Shown one piece after another: positions 60,462 to 64,000 of a stretch of 64,000 bases of DNA. A program made the translations under genes and the position numbers. The DNA is from Entrophospora sp. SA101. Its lineage: Eukaryota; Glomeromycota; Glomeromycetes; Entrophosporales; Entrophosporaceae. The notes beneath the pieces were generated by a model that saw only the letters and a program-made list of their open reading frames with translations, was not told the origin of the DNA and searched no databases. The stretch is from the NCBI GenBank assembly GCA_958430865.1, contig CAUDNR010003757.1, positions 1 through 64,000 of the forward strand. The letters are read 5' to 3'. The number at the start of each line of letters is the position of its first letter. Position 1 is the stretch's first letter.

Positions 60462-60842
60462 AGACCTCCTCCTTTAACCGTTTGGATCATAAGTCAAATG
60501 GTCATCATTCAGTACAATGTGAATAAGAAATACTTTTGTGGTCAACCACAAAAACTCTTTGCACATTTAGCTAATGTCATTGTCCAGACAGGATGTACTT
60601 CAGAAGTTAGGAGAGATTATCTTAATGAAATTAGTAAGCAATCTTCTTTAGAAGCAGCAACAATTAACTCACAACAATCAGTTACTTTTAATTATTATGA
60701 AATCGCATTATTATCAATTGAAAAAAAAATTGAATCAACAAATAGAGCTCTAATCAAAGCCGTTGTGTTTTGTGGTATGTCATTTCCTATTATTGATAAT
60801 TCATATTTTATCGACTGCATCAAATGTGATGATAAATTTTAA
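60462..60842 (+). pseudogene. hAT transposase N-terminal fragment (BED finger region)
   Basis: One frame gives DHKSNGHHSVQCEY and, after a small deletion that removes the second finger cysteine, KKYFCGQPQKLFAHLAN. It continues SEVRRDYLNEISKQ and ALIKAVVFCGMSFPIIDNSYFI. This is the start of a Rhizophagus-type hAT transposase: BED zinc finger, then the 'ALI.A.V.CG.PF..I....F' segment. It stops at 60840, with no DDE/RW core or dimerisation domain. Relic. Confidence 0.65.
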
Positions 60843-61456
60843 TGTCATTGTCAAGATTCCTATAGGAGGATTGAGAAAACTCTGTTGTGTGTGATCATAT
60901 TAACGCGAACCTTGAAAGCTGTTCGGTAGATTTTTTCTGCTTTGAGTTTCTTTTGTTGGATTTAAATTTAATTAGAATAGACTTTCGAATCATAGTGTTG
61001 GCAGTCATATTCAAAAAAATTTTCTATGGGGTATATAATATATAAATTTTTCTATTATAACACGGACAACATCACATCCCGTAAAATCGAAGGCCAATAA
61101 AATATTTAGCGAAACAAGTTAAAATTTTTATCAATAATAATAAGAAAATCAAGAAATTTAGTCAATGTTGAATCTTTTAGATTAATGATGGCGATATTTT
61201 TCATTCTGAACTAAATATTAGCACTCAAATGGTCTTCGAAAGTATGTTTTGGTAAATCATTTTTCTAAACAGAAACATCCCACCAATCAACTTTTAATGT
61301 TACCTGTCAAAGCAACAAAAGTTCTAGAAATATCAACATTAATATATATATATATAAATCTAGATTTGTATGTGTAGAATGTTCTAGAAAGTCGTAAATT
61401 TATTATAAATAAATAAAAATTTTTTTTTAATTCATCCATTTTATTAATCTATCAAG
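60843..61456. promoter_or_regulatory. Upstream region of AHA1
   Basis: Gene-free. It holds the 19-mer ACTTTCGAATCATAGTGTT also seen at 34539. Two TTCTAGAA-containing words (GTTCTAGAAATATC near 61321 and GTTCTAGAAAGTCG near 61381) lie about 75-135 bp before the ATG. They contain inverted GAA/TTC half-sites of the heat-shock element type (nTTCnnGAAn), which would fit an Hsp90 co-chaperone gene; inferred. Confidence 0.5.
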
Positions 61457-62057
61457 ATGAGTAATTGGAAGAATGTGAATAATTGGTAAGGGGGAGAATT
61501 GATTAATTAATTATTTTTTTCCAAAAGATTGATTATATATGCTAATTAATGTTTTTTAATATTTTAAAGGCATTGGCATGTATATTTATTATATAATACT
61601 TTGATATATTTAGAACCATTACTTGAATAATAATAATAATAAAATATTATTAGGACAAGTAAAAATTGTATAGATTGGGCTAAAGAATATCTAAAAACAA
61701 ATCTTGAGAATCTTTCGGTAGAACATGAAGGTGTAATGGTGAAAATTGCATCTGTGACAGAATGTAATGGTGATGCAGAATTGAATCAAAGGAAAGGAAA
61801 ACTGATTCCGATTTATGATTTGGTGATAGATTTGACATGGTCTGGTATGCTAAATAATATAAATTTTGATGATTGATTGATTGATGATTAAATATATTTT
61901 CTTTAAAAATTTTTATTCAAATCAAATTTAATGTATTTCTCTTGTTTAATAATACATGAATATATTATAGGCACCGGTGTTGATGGAACTGAGTTCACTG
62001 GGAATATTAAAATTCCTGAACTTTTACAAGGTTCAGAAAGTGACTGTGAGGTATTAA

Positions 62058-62089
<32 letters not shown>

Positions 62090-63321
62090 AAATTAATTTT
62101 TTGTTATAGTTTAACTTATTTAATTATTTCATTGTTTAGTTTGAAATTACTGTAAATGATGGTGAGAAGGATTCTATTAAACAAGTAATTCGTAAACATT
62201 TGACACCTTTGCTTATAGAAAAATTCAAGAATATTGGAAAAGACATGGTAGAAAGTATGTTTGTTTCATTATGTTTATATTCCTTGATTATATTGTTATT
62301 ATAACTTACTATCATGTTATACTTGTAACTTTAGCTCATAGTAAAGACGTTTATATTGAACCATCTCAACTTGGAGCTCCCAATCAAAAACCAATTACAC
62401 CTAGTGAACCAATCGCAGTATCAACTCCTACTTCTGAAGCTATCACAACCACCACTTTTTCTTCCAAAATTACTACTTCTAAATCGTCGTCATCATCGTC
62501 GTCATCACCATCAATCCCTTCATCATCAATCAAAACAAAACTTAACACTACCACAATAAATGAAAAGATTGAAATGCAAACTTCAGCAGATCAAATCTAT
62601 GAAACTCTGCTTGATCCGGGTCGTGTTACTGCTTGGACAAGATCAAGGCCAGACATCTTTAGACTTGTTGGAAGCAAGTTTAGTTTATTTGATGGAAATG
62701 TTACAGGCACAATATTAGAATTGGTATGGAGCGGCGGAATGAAATAAATCTTATTAACATTTATTATTTGATATTAATTTTTTTTTTTAAAAATATTTTA
62801 ATTGAAGGTTCCAAATGAAAAAATAGTTCAAACATGGCGCCTAAGAACTTGGCCCAAAGGTAAATATAAATAACAACAATAATATAATAGTTATATATTT
62901 ATATTGAATAAATAAATAAATATTATTGGTTATTTTCTATATAAAAAAGATCACTTTTCTACAGTCACGCTTAGATTTGAGCAAACAAGCGACAATACAA
63001 TGGTTCATCTAACACAAGAAGGAATTCCTATTGGAGAAGTGGATATAGTGCGACGTAATTGGCAAAATTATTATTGGAATTCGATTAAAAGTGTATTCGG
63101 GTATGATATTTTCTTAAAAATTAATTCATCTAAATCTTTTTACAATAATCGTAATAATAAAATGATTATGGTGATGGGTAATAATGTGTTTATAGTTGGT
63201 GCAATGGTTTTTGTATTATCTGATTTATTTGTTGGGTTATGCATTTTCTTTGCATCCTTCCTAAAATATATATAACATATCAATTCTTTTTTTTATTTGC
63301 AGATTTGGGGCACTTTTATAA
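61457..63321 (+). CDS. AHA1: Activator of Hsp90 ATPase (Aha1)
   Basis: Nine exons (61457-61485, 61570-61575, 61654-61844, 61971-62050, 62140-62254, 62335-62723, 62808-62859, 62950-63100, 63303-63321) total 1,032 nt and encode 343 aa, a normal family length. The N-terminal domain starts MSNWKNVNNWHW and includes CIDWAKEYLKTNL and GNIKIPELL. A Ser/Thr-rich linker follows (exon 6, including an S8 run). The C-terminal AHSA1/START-like domain has INEKIEMQTSADQIYETLLD, WTRSRPDIF, FSLFDGNVTGTILEL, TWRLRTWP and ends GFGALL. Aha1 binds Hsp90 middle and N domains and stimulates ATP hydrolysis; NxNNWHW tunes nucleotide exchange (known for yeast). Here that motif requires a 6-nt microexon with a GC donor. 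No other defect. Confidence 0.95.
61570..61575 (+). other. AHA1: 6-nt microexon (GCATTG) in AHA1
   Basis: Flanked by an acceptor TTTTAAAG and a GC donor GCATGT. Joining 61485 to 61570-61575 to 61654 gives NNWHWTSKNC. Skipping it keeps frame but gives NNWTSKNC, losing the conserved HW. Confidence 0.75.
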
Positions 63322-64000
63322 TGAATTAAATCAATCAATCCTGCTCTTTTGGAAGTTCATGTTTAATCGTCTTACCAAATAAATTCTTCGAAAAAATATC
63401 CAACATTTTTACAGTTTTTTTTTTAAATCTGTGATTGAAAGAGTTGTTTGTAATTTTAGAATGTAAAAAAATTTATATACTAGATTTATAAAATTATTAT
63501 TATTATGATTTGACAATAAATTTTGTTTTTTTATAATTGATGATACCACAAAAACCATCAGAGTTTTGACGACATGAATATTGATCGTATCTATTAATAA
63601 TTTCCACCTATAATCAAATTCTTGATAATAATCAATTGTTATTATTATCACTTACAATCATTCTGCCAACATGCTCTAATTTAAACAATTCAACTCGATC
63701 AAATACAAAAAACAAACTCTATATACATTTTAATGAAGTTATAAAAGAAGATACAACTTATCCACATATTATTTTAATTGCAATCAAATAACTTTAAACT
63801 AAAATATAAAGGGGGCTAGGAATAGTATTTTTAAAATCTGGATTTTCCCTAACCTCCTGACCTGAAAAAAAAGTTTCCCTGTGATAGATTTCTTGGTTAA
63901 ATTTATCTTCTGGAAAATTCGAGGCCTTCAACTCCAGCCCTGAATGTCAGTCAGTAAATTGCATTACGAATATATAAAATATATGTGTGCGTGTTAATAA
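63322..64000. other. 3' flank of AHA1
   Basis: A/T-rich, no gene recognised. The last 200 bp are less A/T-rich (CCCTAACCTCCTGACCTG) and may begin another element. Confidence 0.4.

Noticed and set aside
62356..62559. His/Leu-rich plus frame in AHA1 exon 6
   Set aside because: Alternate frame of the Ser/Thr linker codons (TCATCG repeats). The annotated frame carries the conserved domain.
1..64000. tRNA or rRNA genes
   Set aside because: No cloverleaf with recognisable A/B boxes and no conserved rRNA words were noticed by eye; this was not an exhaustive scan.

Overview
The window is eukaryotic and very A+T-rich. Its genes have short introns, nearly all GT-AG with a few GC-AG. Much of the window is transposon debris. 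Reading frames typical of arbuscular mycorrhizal fungi (TKL-type kinases with a zinc ribbon, OB-fold-like and PD-(D/E)XK-like repeat genes, hAT and Plavaka-like remnants) suggest Glomeromycotina, probably Rhizophagus or a relative. This is inferred from remembered family resemblance, not from a search.

Conserved single-copy genes lie at the two ends. From the left: a PAQR membrane receptor (918-2178, +); a convergent giant kinesin-4-like motor of 2,836 aa (12164-3057, -); an NmrA-like gene broken by single-base indels (17124-15970, -); and a divergent UNC-50 homologue (17460-18891, +). At the right end is an intact Hsp90 co-chaperone gene, AHA1 (61457-63321, +). It needs a 6-nt microexon to encode its conserved N-terminal motif.

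The interval of about 19-61 kb is a transposon-rich accessory region. It holds a chimeric tandem kinase pseudogene (22.6-23.7 kb) and an 8.9-kb near-identical direct duplication (B1 23795-32722, B2 49037-58277). Each B copy carries a broken OB-fold-like gene, an intact 8-exon gene of 407 aa and two TIR elements. A 1,260-bp repeat (A1 20125-21384, A2 33251-34510) ends exactly at a Mutator-type MITE. Between the B copies lies a nest of DNA transposons: a DUF7869-type transposase gene, a zinc/coiled-coil companion gene split by a complete 2.5-kb pogo/Tigger element, a Tc1-type HTH fragment and a truncated Plavaka-like gene. Two 10-N assembly gaps (37387-37396 and 59036-59045) each abut a repeat.

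The most unusual signal is in the DUF7869 element and its companion gene. Fourteen in-frame stops there are all TGA, mostly where tryptophan would fit, and a related copy has TGG at one of these sites. This looks like TGA read as Trp, or a history in a compartment that reads it so. Mollicutes-related endobacteria of these fungi, and mitochondria, do this. It remains an inference.
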